NCBI GenBank assembly: GCA_023374025.1
Contig: SIJG01000008.1
Coordinates: 2,120,057-2,184,056, forward strand
DNA length: 64,000 nt
Source of the DNA: Heterodera schachtii
Lineage: Eukaryota > Nematoda > Chromadorea > Rhabditida > Heteroderidae
Direction: 5' to 3'
The notes beneath the pieces are model-generated. The model made no database searches, was not told the DNA's origin, and saw only the letters and a program-made list of their open reading frames with translations. Below are positions 33,912-43,859 of the stretch, piece by piece. Numbering within the stretch: position 1 is the first letter of the stretch; each line of letters opens with the position of its first letter. A program made the translations under genes and the position numbers.

Positions 33912-34743
33912 TTAGACGCGTAACCAGGAAAAAATTTCGTGTGTCGGACACCCGAAGAACAGTGTAATTTTCCTAATTTTTGCGACCGTGGGAAAAAACG
34001 GAAAATTTTCCCTAAGAATAGGGGCTCTGACCGGCCCTAGTTTCTTGTTAGCTAAATAATTTGAAAAAAAAAAAGTTCAGCGTAGATTTTTTGAAGGTTT
34101 CTACTATAGCTTACCACTATAAATGTGCACAGCTTTGTTAACGATTTTGGTTAAACGATTGAAAAATGTGTCAACATTTTGTTGATTTCCTTTGCTAAGA
34201 AAGCCACTTTTTGTTAGAATTTCCTTGATTGAATTTTCGTCAATTTTTGGCATCACAATTTGATGTTGTTCAACTTTTGCCGTTTCAATTGCTTCATCAA
34301 ATTGTTTGCCATTGTTTATTTCGGCACAAACATTTTTGAGCAGATTTTGATGTTTGTCATCCGTTTTAAATTCAAAATTGGCTGTACACAAAATGCCAAA
34401 CGATTGGTTCAACGATTTGATGGCCGAACCGTTCTTCATCCATTCTTTAAGAGTTGTTTCGTTGGCACATTTTCCAGAAAATATTCCGACGGTCATTTTG
34501 GATGCAGAATCCAGCATATTTTTAGTCGATCCAATCACATCTTTAAACAACAACTTAGTGATTTGGGAAATACCATAGGGAGTTTGGGTCTTAAAATTTT
34601 GAAAACCCATTAAAAATAGGGAAAAATCTTGGCTTGCAGGGTTAATTAACCAATTTGATTAATTTACCGTTTAATGACATCAATTGGAGATGGCTTTCGT
34701 CGACGAAAAAAGAGAGAAAGGCAATTAGCACAAAGCAATTCAT
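33912..34743 (-). CDS. Predicted secreted protein, unknown family (copy A, apparently intact)
   Basis: Three phase-consistent minus-strand exons are 34743-34668, 34627-34115 and 34051-33912. The first encodes MNCFVLIAFLSFFVDESHLQ, a plausible signal peptide. The second, after a 40-bp intron, encodes about 170 residues including TPYGISQITKLLFKDVIGST, ASKMTVGIFSGKCANE and VMPKIDENSIKEILTKSG, and ends HIYSG at a GTAAGC donor. The third adds about 45 residues to a TAA but is the least certain. The second exon has regular amphipathic character and four or so Cys. A damaged duplicate lies at 43209-43853. No known domain was recognised; in a plant-parasitic nematode a secreted protein of this size could be an effector, but that is only inference. 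Confidence 0.6.
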
Positions 34744-35690
34744 TATTCTTATAAAAAATTGAGATAGAAATGGCGAAATTTCAGTGATTATTGGTGATTA
34801 TTTATGCGAATTCTCAGCTAAATATTAGCTGGGTTTATAAAGTGGCATTTTTTAAAATCAACTAATTACTCCATACAATTTTGGGCCATGAAATTCGCCA
34901 TATTATCATTAATCATTAAGTAACCACAGTTTTTTTTTTAAATTTTGAATAAAAATGACTATTCTTTTATTAAAAATGTCAAGAATTTACCGCTATATTT
35001 CATCAGTTTAATACAAACTCTGTAAACAAATTGGTCTAAAATTTTCCAAATTCCCCGGGCATTTCATGAAAATAATTTACAAGTTGGAAAATTTTTTTAA
35101 AGAAAATGAAGAATTTCTTAATTATTAAATTTATTGAGACTTCCGAATTTCTTAAAAATATTATTTTGTTTGCTAACGAAAGATAACAAAAATCTCTGAA
35201 TTATCTATCTTTTTTTTGAAAAACTCATTAACTTTCAAGACCCCTTAGGACCGTACCCAGACCTGTGTCCGGTTTAAAAACTTGGTATCGGGCCTGAGCC
35301 CGGCTTTTCTGGACTCGGCAATAGGCCGGACCCTGGTTTTGGCCTAAATCCCATGGCCCGCGTAACCCTAAGAATTATTCAAAAATACTGTTTTTGGTTA
35401 ACGGATACCCCTCAAACCCCCCGCCGAGGGGATTATTTTCAACCCCCCCAAAAAGAGGGGATTATTAGATACGGGGGGATAAATGGAGACGGGGGATTAT
35501 TATTTTTTACCTCCTCAGAAAGGGGGGGGGGTTAATGGAGACGAATGGATAATTAGAGAAAATACGGTAATACGAGTGCGCCATTTGGACGAGAATTAGG
35601 CAGCAAGAAAGTAATTTTTTGAAAATTCCCTCGTTATTCAATCTGCTTTTATAATGATGGCATGCGCACGCCTAAGCATTTGCCAACAAC
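34744..35690. other. Intergenic region without a gene
   Basis: The DNA is AT-rich, with a MITE-like stretch at 35385-35570. That stretch has ggggattattttcaacc, ggggataaatggagacgggg and aattagagaaaatacggta, the same type as at 3479-3550, 32545-32640 and 39120-39240. Nothing else was recognised. Confidence 0.5.
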
Positions 35691-36178
35691 ATAATAAGTA
35701 TAATTTATATTTTGCAAATCTAAAAAATATGCCCATTTCTATGATTATTATGAATAAGTATAATTGATATTTTGCAAATCTATAAAAATATGTCCATTTC
35801 TATGATTATTATGAATAAGTATAATTTATATTTTGCAAATCTAAAAAATATGCCCATTTCTATGATTATTATGAATAAGTATAATTGATATTTTGCAAAT
35901 CTATAAAAATATGTCCATTTCTATGATTATTATGAATAAGTATAATTTATATTTTGCAAATCTAAAAAATATGCCCATTTCTATGATTATTATGAATAAG
36001 TATAATTGATATTTTGCAAATCTATAAAAATATGTCCATTTCTATGATTATTATGAATAAGTATAATTTATATTTTGCAAATCTAAAAAATATGCCAATT
36101 TCTATGATCATTATGAATAAGTATAATTGCTATTTTGCAAATCTATAAAAATATGCCCATTTCTATGATTATTATGAA
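35691..36178. repeat. Tandem satellite with 61-bp units in alternating A/B (122-bp) order
   Basis: Eight units of about 60-61 bp begin aataagtataatt. Type A has tatattttgcaaatctaaa and tatgcccatttc. Type B has gatattttgcaaatctata and tatgtccatttc. They alternate A-B-A-B-A-B-A-B, with the last pair slightly diverged. Decayed relatives (cgtattccat, tatatgtg) continue to about 36480. Confidence 0.9.
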
Positions 36179-36496
36179 TTACGAACAAAATTTCCTATGT
36201 GTATACACCATCTCGTATATGTATATTTATGAATATGCACATTTTTATGCGTATTCCATCTCATAGCTGTGAGCGTTTTATGAGTATAGCACATGAACGC
36301 ACTTTTTAGGCGTACGTCATTTCATATGCATAGTAGACATTTTTATGTATATTCCATTTTATATGTGGTTATTATATGCGTATAACATAGTAATTGAGCG
36401 TAGGTCTTAATGGTTATACTTTTTTTTACGAATATAGCATTGTTATATTCCATTTTATATGTGGTTATTATATGCATATAACATATTAATTGAGCG

Positions 36497-36915
36497 GGTC
36501 AATGGCAACTCGTACAAAGGCAACTCGTACAAAGGCAACTCGTACAAAGGCAACTCGTGCAAAGGCAACTCGTACAAAAAAAATTTTCTAAGAATTTTCA
36601 ATTAAAACTTAGAATTTTTAGATTAAAAAAATCTAAATATAGCCTAGAAAATATTTTTAAAACACTTAAATTTTCAAAAAATTTAAGAAATTAAAAAATC
36701 AGCTGAAAATTTAGGAAGACTTTAAAAAATTTTTTAAAAGTTTTTCTAGGCTAAAAAATCCATTTAGATTTTTTTTAATCTAAAAATTCTAACTTTTAAT
36801 TCTAAAAATTCTAACTTTTAATTGAAAATTCTTAGAAAAATTTTTTTGTACGAGTTGCCCTGTGTACGAGTTGCCAATTGTACGAGTTGCCTATTGTACG
36901 AGTTGCCATGACACC
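36497..36915. mobile_element. Phrase-repeat foldback element 4 (419 bp, GGCAACTCGTAC phrases)
   Basis: Five GGCAACTCGTACAAA-type phrases at the left (36504-36580) face four inverted GTACGAGTTGCC phrases at the right (36847-36908). The AT-rich palindromic arms between them carry ctaagaattttcaattaaaa and ttttaattgaaaattcttag. The flanks are a 9-bp duplication AATTGAGCG (36488-36496 and 36916-36924). The neighbouring tandem copy of the target has the uninterrupted sequence aattgagcgtaggtcttaat at 36392-36411, which is an empty site. Confidence 0.9.
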
Positions 36916-37257
36916 AATTGAGCGTAGGTCTTAATGGTTATACTTTTTTTTACGAATATAACATTGTTTTTTGTTTTGTTTCATCGTTCAACAAATGATG
37001 TGATAATCTGCTGTTGGGTCGACGGTTTTGGCTTTGAGGCTGACATTCGCTTAATTGCACGGCAATTTGCTTTTCCCCTGGGGGCATTCTTTGCATACAT
37101 ATGCAAGGGGTGTCTCAGGCCAAGGGCCGTACGACGGACGATTGGGATATGGGGGGGGGGGTGTCTCGGGACCAAATTTTCATATATGTATGATGGTTTC
37201 TTAAGTAACGACCAAATTTCATTATGATGGGTTTTTAAGTAACGACCCAGCACCGTT

Positions 37258-38510
37258 TATACCGTTTTGGATGGATTGGCTAAATGAGAATGACGAACAT
37301 TCAATGGTAAATGAGGCCTTCAAATTTGATATTTCCTAATTTATAACTAGGCATTCTTTAAATTTTAAATTAATCAAATTATTAATTAAAAATATTAATT
37401 AAATTAATTATGTTAATTAAATTATTAATTAAAAATATTAATTAAATTAATTATGTTAATTAAATTATTAATTAAATTAATTATGTTTGATTAAATAATT
37501 AATTAATTAATTAATCACATGTTACCAAGCAATTCCAAGCAATTTAGTGTTTAATTAATAGATTTTCTTAATTACGCAGGCCCGTAGGAGGCTCCCTTAA
37601 TAAAAACAAAAAATCTCTGGGTCATCCGCCCTCCCGGCCCGAAAATTTTTGTTTTCTGGCTACTGTAATTACCATATTATATAGTTAATAATTGCAAAAT
37701 ACACATAAAAATTAATTAATTGTTTTTTTTAATTACTATTTAAGGACATTTTGCGAAATGCGTACAATCGGGACAAAGCGGACAATTTCCCACAAACATC
37801 GGAGCACACCAAATTCAGCAACTCCGTGCTGGACGTGTTCACCCAACTCAACGAGGCGCTGAAAGTGCTCAAACAGGTGGCCCAATTATCAAAATTTAAA
37901 TTCATTATATAGCAAAATTCAATTTTTAGTGCCGCGAAAAATTTATTTATTTTTTCGATTAAATTAATTAAATTATAAATATATTTTAATTTTAATTTTT
38001 AATGACATAAGAGTTCAATTGGATGAAAAATTTAAGGAAAATTTAATTTAACACTTTCCTATCTTAATAATGTTTCCATTTAAATATTAATCTAAATTAT
38101 GTTTAATAATTTAATAAATTTAACAAAATATTTCCATGTTATTTTAACTATTTATTAATAATGTATTCAGATGGATTGTCCAAATCCTGAAGTGTGCGTT
38201 GAGATGAAGAGCAAACCATTTTTCAACAACAGTGAGTTTTAAAAACTTAATAATAATTATTATAATTTATTATTAATATTATTTTTGATTTCTAAAATTA
38301 AAAAAATGAAATTTTTAAATAAAAATTATACAAAATGCTGAAAATGTTTTTTTAGTAGTGATGTGAATTTTATGTAAAATATATTTTTTTCCTGGCTTCT
38401 CCATGCTCTGAATAGTAGGAAAAACACTTTTTTTTGTATTTGCAAAAGTTTTTTTTTTTTGAAATGTTCTCCTAAAAAACGGGTTTTCAAACTATAAATG
38501 TGATCAAATG
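37258..38510 (+). pseudogene. unc-13: Partial duplicate of unc-13 MUN exons
   Basis: Three exons of the gene at 25341-26343 are repeated in order and orientation with their introns: 37258-37310 ([12 protein letters not shown]), 37744-37877 ([20 protein letters not shown], then [12 protein letters not shown]) and 38172-38231 ([12 protein letters not shown]). The middle exon is almost identical. The third has a net change of a few bases (aagagcaaaccattttt) that breaks the frame. The first lacks its 5' splice context. Intron sequence matches past 38450. The copy lacks both mobile elements found in the original introns, so it predates them. Confidence 0.9.
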
Positions 38511-38554
38511 GAAAATTTTTGACAAAAAAATTATTCATAACTTCGCCCAAAATG

Positions 38555-38835
38555 AATCAAATTTTAAAATCTTGATATCTTTCGATAGCCCTAAGTGTTT
38601 TCTATTATCCTGCAGAATTTCATAGAATTTCATTAAGTTTCAAAAAAGTTATGACCTGAGAAACTCAAAAAAAAAAAAAATCAAGTTTTGAACATTTTTG
38701 GTCTAACTATTTTGAAACTTAACGAAACTTTTTGAAAATTTGTAGGATAATAGAAAAAATTTAGGGCTGTCGAATGAAACCAAGATTTTAAAATTTGGTT
38801 GCTTTTGAGCAAAGTTATATAAAAAAAATATTTTC
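38555..38835. repeat. Palindromic repeat (tcgatagccctaagtg core)
   Basis: The left arm has aaaatcttgatatctttcgatagccc. The right arm has the inverse, gggctgtcgaatgaaaccaagattttaaa. The centre has a gttatgacc-type inverted pair. It directly follows the unc-13 duplicate. Confidence 0.6.
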
Positions 38836-38864
38836 ATTTGAAGGTTTTTTGACTAACGTCATAG

Positions 38865-39640
38865 CACCGTTTTGGCTTTGATGCGCTGACTGACGTCGCT
38901 TAATTGTACGGCAATTTTTGTTTTTTCCCCTGGGGGCATTCTTTGACTTTTCGAAAGTCTCGGCCTACAGCCTCGACGTGGGAAACATCATTGCATTACA
39001 ATAATTTTATCAAAGAAACAGGTAGGAAAATTGTAAATACAGTATACAGATTAAAAAATATATACCGTACAACAGAAAGGGAATGGAACAATAAAAACCA
39101 TGTTAAAAAAGCAATGGAATACACCGTATTTTCTTTAATTATCACCCCGGGGTGGATTGTTTTTCAACCTCCTCAGAAAGGGGGTGGTAATTGGAGACGG
39201 GAGGATTAATGGAGACGGGGTGATAATTAGAGAAAATACTATATATATAGAGAGGAGACACAAGAAGAAATAGACCATAGAAGAGAGAGAGAGAGAGAAA
39301 AGAGAGAGGGAGAAGTTGGGAGAGAGGGGAGAGAGAATGAAATAGGGAGATGGAGAGAGAGAGGGGGGATAGAGAGAGAGAGAAGTTGGGAGAGAGAGAG
39401 AGAGAGAGAGAGAAGTTGGGAGAGAGGAGAGGAAGAATGAGAGAGAAAAAAGAGAGCGAGAATGAAACAGGGAGATGGAGAGAGAGAGAGAGAGAAAAGG
39501 ATGTGATAAAGTGCACAGATATAATAATATAGATAAAGATAAAAGAAACCCAAAATATTTCGCCGCAAATATGTTGTATAAAATTTGTTATCACTCACTA
39601 TGAATCAAAAATTTAGTTTTTTGTTTTTGGTTTTTAACTA
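38865..39640. repeat. Duplicated block copy B, left part, with GA-rich run
   Basis: This stretch is a second copy of 32220-32820. It includes a MITE-like part (39120-39240) and an expanded GAGAGA tract (39265-39495) interrupted by gaagttgggag words. The reading frames over the tract are simple-repeat artefacts. Confidence 0.65.
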
Positions 39641-39751
39641 AAGCCCTCCCCAAAACAAAAAAAAAAAAAGTAAAAATTTTCAGCAATTTTCTTAACAAAT
39701 AGCATTAAAATTCTCAAAATTTTCCCGGCGGCGCCTAACGGCATCGTTGGA

Positions 39752-41891
39752 CCGGTGATGCGACATTTGCGGCGCTGACATTTGCGGCGCTGACACTTGC
39801 GGCGCAGACATTTGCGGCGCCCAGTCAAAGCGACACTTGCGGCGCAGACACTTGCGGCGAGGACATTTGCGGCGCCGACATTTGCGGCGCGACACTTGCG
39901 GCGCCGACAGATGCGGCGCCCAGTCAAAAAGACATTTGCGGCGCCGACACTTGCGGCACCCAGTCAAAATGACATTTGCGGCGCAGAATTAAAGTACCCC
40001 AAAAATATTTCAACAATTTATTTAAGTTAACAGAATTGTTATTTTAAGTTAATTTTTCAATAATGAGTAATTTAACAATAATTCTTGCAACCTAATCACA
40101 AAGATAAAGGTTGAGTCGTTTGCCGTTGTAACATATCAGAAAACGTTTCACTTCGCCCCACCCAGCATTTTCAAAGTATAAATGGGATACTGTAATAAAA
40201 AAAAATTTTTAGAAGGTTCATTATCACCATTAAAAAAAAGGAAGAGCACGACCAAAACTGCCTGAGGCCTTATGGAATTGACCCAACTCGTGGGATTGCT
40301 GAAAGCCTCGCTTAAAAAATATCTGCGAAATGATGAAGCGAACAGTAGATTAGTTAACGATTTTGACAATAAGGAAAACAAAAAGATGATGATATAATTT
40401 AGGGTTCGAGCCCCGTGGGCGGGGGTGGCTTTTCGCGGGGGCGGGGGTTGGCGGGGGTCATAGTCGCGGGGGCGGGGACGGGGGCACGATAATTCGGCCC
40501 CCGCGGGGGCGGGGGCGGGGGTTTGCTTTGAATTAGCTCCTAAAAATCTCAAAAAAAATTATTTTTTATGAATGATTTCTTTGGCTCCACATTCCTTTAT
40601 TCGTTGATCGCCTTGATTCTATTTATTTTGACATAAATTGCACAGATTTGACTAAAAATAACCAAATTTGGGATTTTTAGGTAATTTTTTAAGAAAAAAA
40701 AGTTTTTTTTTTTGGGCCGGCGTGCCGATAAGGGCAACCAAAAAAATTAAGATTTTTCTATAAATTTTCGTTAACTTTATTAAATATCCTGATTTACTCA
40801 AGGAAATTAAAAACTCAGATTTTTAAAAATTTTCCGGCACATTTTTTCAAAAACTTGATGAATGTGCGAGGAAAGAGGTCCGGCGGTGCCGATAGGCGCC
40901 GCCGGGAAAATTTTAAAAATTTTTAATTAGAACTTTGCCAAAATTTTCAGAAATTTTCCTCTTTTAGATGAAAATAAGGCATTACCCCCAAATCAGAACA
41001 TTTCTTAGAAATAAAGAACATAAAGAAACCCTGTATTAATCAGAAAAATAATAAAATCAAAAAAAAAACGTCAACCGGTGTCGAACTCATAACAAAAAGT
41101 ATAATTAATGTTGAAGCACTAACCACTAAACCACAAATATTTTGCAAATATAAGCAAATTTACTTTATTTCATAAAAATTTTTAAAAGAAGGTTAAAAAT
41201 AAAATATTATAAATTTTTGCCTTTAATTCCACGAATATGCCATTCTTAGGGGTGTATTTTTCACCCCCGCGCCCCCGCGGGGGTGAAGCTCACGGGGGCG
41301 GGGGTTGCGGGGGTCTGAGTTGCGGGGGCGGGGACGGGGGTGAGGCCAAAAAACCTGTCCCGCCCCCGGCGGGGGCGGGGGTGACGGGGGCGGGGCTCGA
41401 ACCCTAATATAATTAATAGAGCCCGGTATAAAAAAATTTCCGGGAGCGGGATCGGGAGTTCAAAAATTACTGGGACGGGAGTCCCGAACGGGAATCCCGT
41501 AAAAATCCCGCGGGAGTCCCGATCCCGCCGGCTTCTAATCACTTTCATACATTGCAGTACCGCCTAGGGATGAAAGGCTTTGAAGAATAGGACTGAAAGA
41601 TTGATTAAACAAATGTTTTTCTAATCAAAAAATAATAAAATAATTTTTGGGGTCATTTATTCTGCGCCGCAAATGTCATTTTGACTGGGCGCCGCAAGTG
41701 TCGGCGCCGCAAATGTCTTTTTGACTGGGCGCCGCATCTGTCGGCGCCGCAAGTGTCGTCGCCGCAAGTGTCGGCGCCGCAAGTGTCACGCCGCAAATGT
41801 CGGCGCCGCAAGTGTCGCTTTGACTGGGCGCCGCAAATGTCTGCGCCGCAAGTGTCAGCGCCGCAAATGTCAGCGCCGCAAATGTCGGCCA
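39752..41891. mobile_element. Phrase-repeat foldback element 5 (2,140 bp, GACATTTGCGGCGC phrases)
   Basis: About 15 GACATTTGCGGCGC or GACACTTGCGGCGC phrases lie at 39757-39985, and an inverted, near-identical array at 41660-41890. Each array also contains CCCAGTCAAA spacers. The flanks carry the 9-bp repeat ATCGTTGGA (39743-39751 and 41892-41900). Duplicated block copy A (about 33080-33120) has no such insert between the matching flanks. Inside sits a separate 1-kb hAT-like element. No transposase was found. A caveat on the duplication call: the array at 30686 shares a few of the same bases outside its end. Confidence 0.8.
40400..41406. mobile_element. Nested hAT-like element with G-rich ends (1,007 bp)
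   Basis: The ends TAGGGTTCGAGCCCC and GGGGCTCGAACCCTA are perfect inverted repeats. They are flanked by the 8-bp duplication ATATAATT (40392-40399 and 41407-41414), which with TAGGG fits hAT. Next to both ends are long cgggggcgggg tracts (40405-40525 and 41262-41400) that can fold or form quadruplexes. The middle has AT-rich sequence with no transposase frame; the Pro/Arg-rich frames over the G-tracts are artefacts. It is inserted inside foldback element 5. Confidence 0.8.
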
Positions 41892-42395
41892 ATCGTTGGA
41901 CCCCCATTTTACCATATTTTTTTTGAAAAATGAAGAACAAATTGGTAAAAAAAATAGTAATTTTTGGCGAAAAACGGCGAAAAATTTTGTAAAATACACC
42001 CCATAATTCGGGTTTTCAAAAAACGAAAAATACACCCCTAAAAATTGCATAAAAAAGAAAAAAATACACCCCTAAAGATCGAATTTTTGACTTTAGCCCC
42101 CCCCCCCCCCCCGAAGCCAAGGGTCTGGGTCTATGCCCTTGCTAGCGACGACCACAACAATTTCGATAAAATGGAGACCAAATTGGAAAAAAAAAAAAAA
42201 AATTTTTTTTTTTTTGCAAAAAACGACTAAAAATTTATAAAACACACCCCCCCCCTAATTCGGGCTTTCAAAAAACGAAAACTACTCCCTTAAAAATCGC
42301 ATTAAAACAGAAAAATACACCCCTAAAGATCGAATTTTTGACTTTAGCCCCCCCCCCCCCCCTCCCGAAGCCAAGGGTCTGGGTCTATGCCCTTG

Positions 42396-42800
42396 CTAGC
42401 GACGACCACAACAACAACAACAACAAATCATAACACAAAAATAGAAGAGCATAGCCACGGAAGTAACAACCAAATAAATGGAAGTAGCGATCAAATAATA
42501 TTTATGGTAGATATAAATTTGATCACCGGAGGTCGGATGGTATGTGTTTTGAGTTTGAATTGCAGGAAGATACAAAATGATGGCAATGCCCAACGCGAAC
42601 AGAGATTTACAGAAACCCTTAAATGTTTCAATTGCGGGGCCGAGAGAGTCTCCGCTGCCCTCGCCGCGCTCCATTCGTCCGGCGTTGTTCATGAAGGTGC
42701 CGTAGGTGTGGGCGCGCTTTCCTCTTCGGCCGCCTCCGCCGCTGTTTTTTGTGCCATTGTTGTTGTTGTTGTTATTGTTGCATTTATTTGTGTGGGACAG
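42396..42800 (-). CDS. Asn/Gly-rich protein with two predicted membrane segments (copy 3)
   Basis: This is nearly identical to 33311-33710 in the shared part (FMNNAGRMERGEG, LFALGIAIILYLPAIQ, YHPTSGDQIYIYHKYYLIA). The second hydrophobic part has several replacements (SIYLVVTSVAMLFYFCVMI), and a longer Cys run comes from a TGT repeat. The frame stays open despite the neighbouring gene copy being broken. That suggests either constraint on this protein or a recent duplication. Function unknown. Confidence 0.42.
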   Translation of the reverse strand: MSHTNKCNNNNNNNNGTKNSGGGGRRGKRAHTYGTFMNNAGRMERGEGSGDSLGPAIETFKGFCKSLFALGIAIILYLPAIQTQNTYHPTSGDQIYIYHKYYLIATSIYLVVTSVAMLFYFCVMICCCCCCGRR

Positions 42801-42894
42801 AATTTTTGCTTAAATATGGTAAGGGATTGAAATAAAATTTAACCGGCGCATGGGTGGTCTAGAAGATCCCCTGACAGATGTAGAACATAAAAGG

Positions 42895-42973
42895 TAACTC
42901 GCCCGGTGGGACTCGAACCCACGACTCCCGCAATCCGTGCCGTGCTCTAACCAACAACTGAGCTACGTAGGTC
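42895..42973 (-). ncRNA. tRNA-like sequence, copy B
   Basis: This is a second copy of 33803-33880. It has the same A-box-like segment with a three-base-longer D loop and a canonical B box GGTTCGAGTCC in a perfect 5-bp T stem. The acceptor strands still do not pair, so a working tRNA is unlikely. It could be a tRNA-derived SINE head or relic that still has RNA polymerase III promoter boxes. Confidence 0.5.
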
Positions 42974-43208
42974 CTTTATCCCACTTTCTCCCACACTCCG
43001 TACCTTTTGGCATCACACAGACGCGTACCAGAAAAAAAATAATATTTTTTTTTTTAAGTCGGGCACCCGAAGAGCAGTGTAATTTTCCTAATTTTTGGCG
43101 CCGTGGGAAAAACGGGAAATTTCCCTAAGATTAGGGCTCTGACCGGCTCTAGTTTCTTGTTATTTAAATAATTTGAAAAAAAAGTTCAACGTCGATTTTT
43201 TAGAAGGT

Positions 43209-43853
43209 TTCTAATATAGCTTACCATTATAAATGTGCACAGCTTTGTTCACTATTTTGGTTAAACGATTGGAAAATGTGTCAACATTTTGTTTGTTTCC
43301 GTCGCTTAGAATTCCATTTTTTGCAATATTTTCCTTAATTGAATTTTCGTCGATTTTTGGCATGACAATTTGATGTTGTTCAACTTTCAGCGTTTCAATT
43401 GCTTCTTCAAATTGTTTACCACTGTTATTTTGGCACAAACATTTTTGAGCAAATTTTGATGGTTGTCAGCCGTTTTAAATTCAAAATTGGCATGTACACA
43501 AATTGCCAAACGAATTGGCTCAACAATTTGATGGCCGAACCGTTCTTCACCCATTCTTTAAGAGCTGAATCGTTGGCACATTTCCCAGAAAATATTCCGG
43601 CAGTCATCTTGGATGCAGAATCCAGAATACTTTTGGTTGATCCAATCACATCTTTAAACAACACTTAGTGATTTGGGAAATACCATAGGGAGTTTGGGTC
43701 TTAAAATTTTCAAAACCCACTCAAAAACAGGAAAAAATTTTGGCTTGCAGGGTTAATTAACCAATTTCATTAATTACCGCTTAATGTCATCAATTGGAGA
43801 TGGCTTTCGTCGACGAAAAAAGAGAGAAAGGCAATTATTAGGAAAAAATTCAT
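43209..43853 (-). pseudogene. Damaged copy of the secreted-protein gene (copy B)
   Basis: The signal exon is intact (43853-43778, MNFFLIIAFLSFFVDESHLQ). The second exon has lost single bases: one before LFKDVIGSTKSILDSASKM and one or two in the middle, where FVWQFVYMPILNL replaces FGILCTANFEF. The final part is again in frame as KQFEEAIETLKVEQHQIVMP. The acceptor used for the third exon in copy A (tttag) is tttaa here. Amino-acid differences from copy A are scattered along the whole length. Confidence 0.75.
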
Positions 43854-43859
43854 TGTAAT

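Noticed and set aside
39142..39594. 150-residue Ser/Leu-rich frame
   Set aside because: It is translated from the GA/CT simple-repeat tract; copy A of the same block does not conserve it.
40148..41548. Pro/Arg-rich frames on the minus strand
   Set aside because: They are encoded by cggggg tracts of the nested hAT-like element, without homology or constraint.
39757..41890. CRISPR-like array of short repeats and spacers
   Set aside because: The repeats are tandem with conserved spacers, are mirrored at both ends of an insertion in a eukaryotic genome, and have no cas-like genes.
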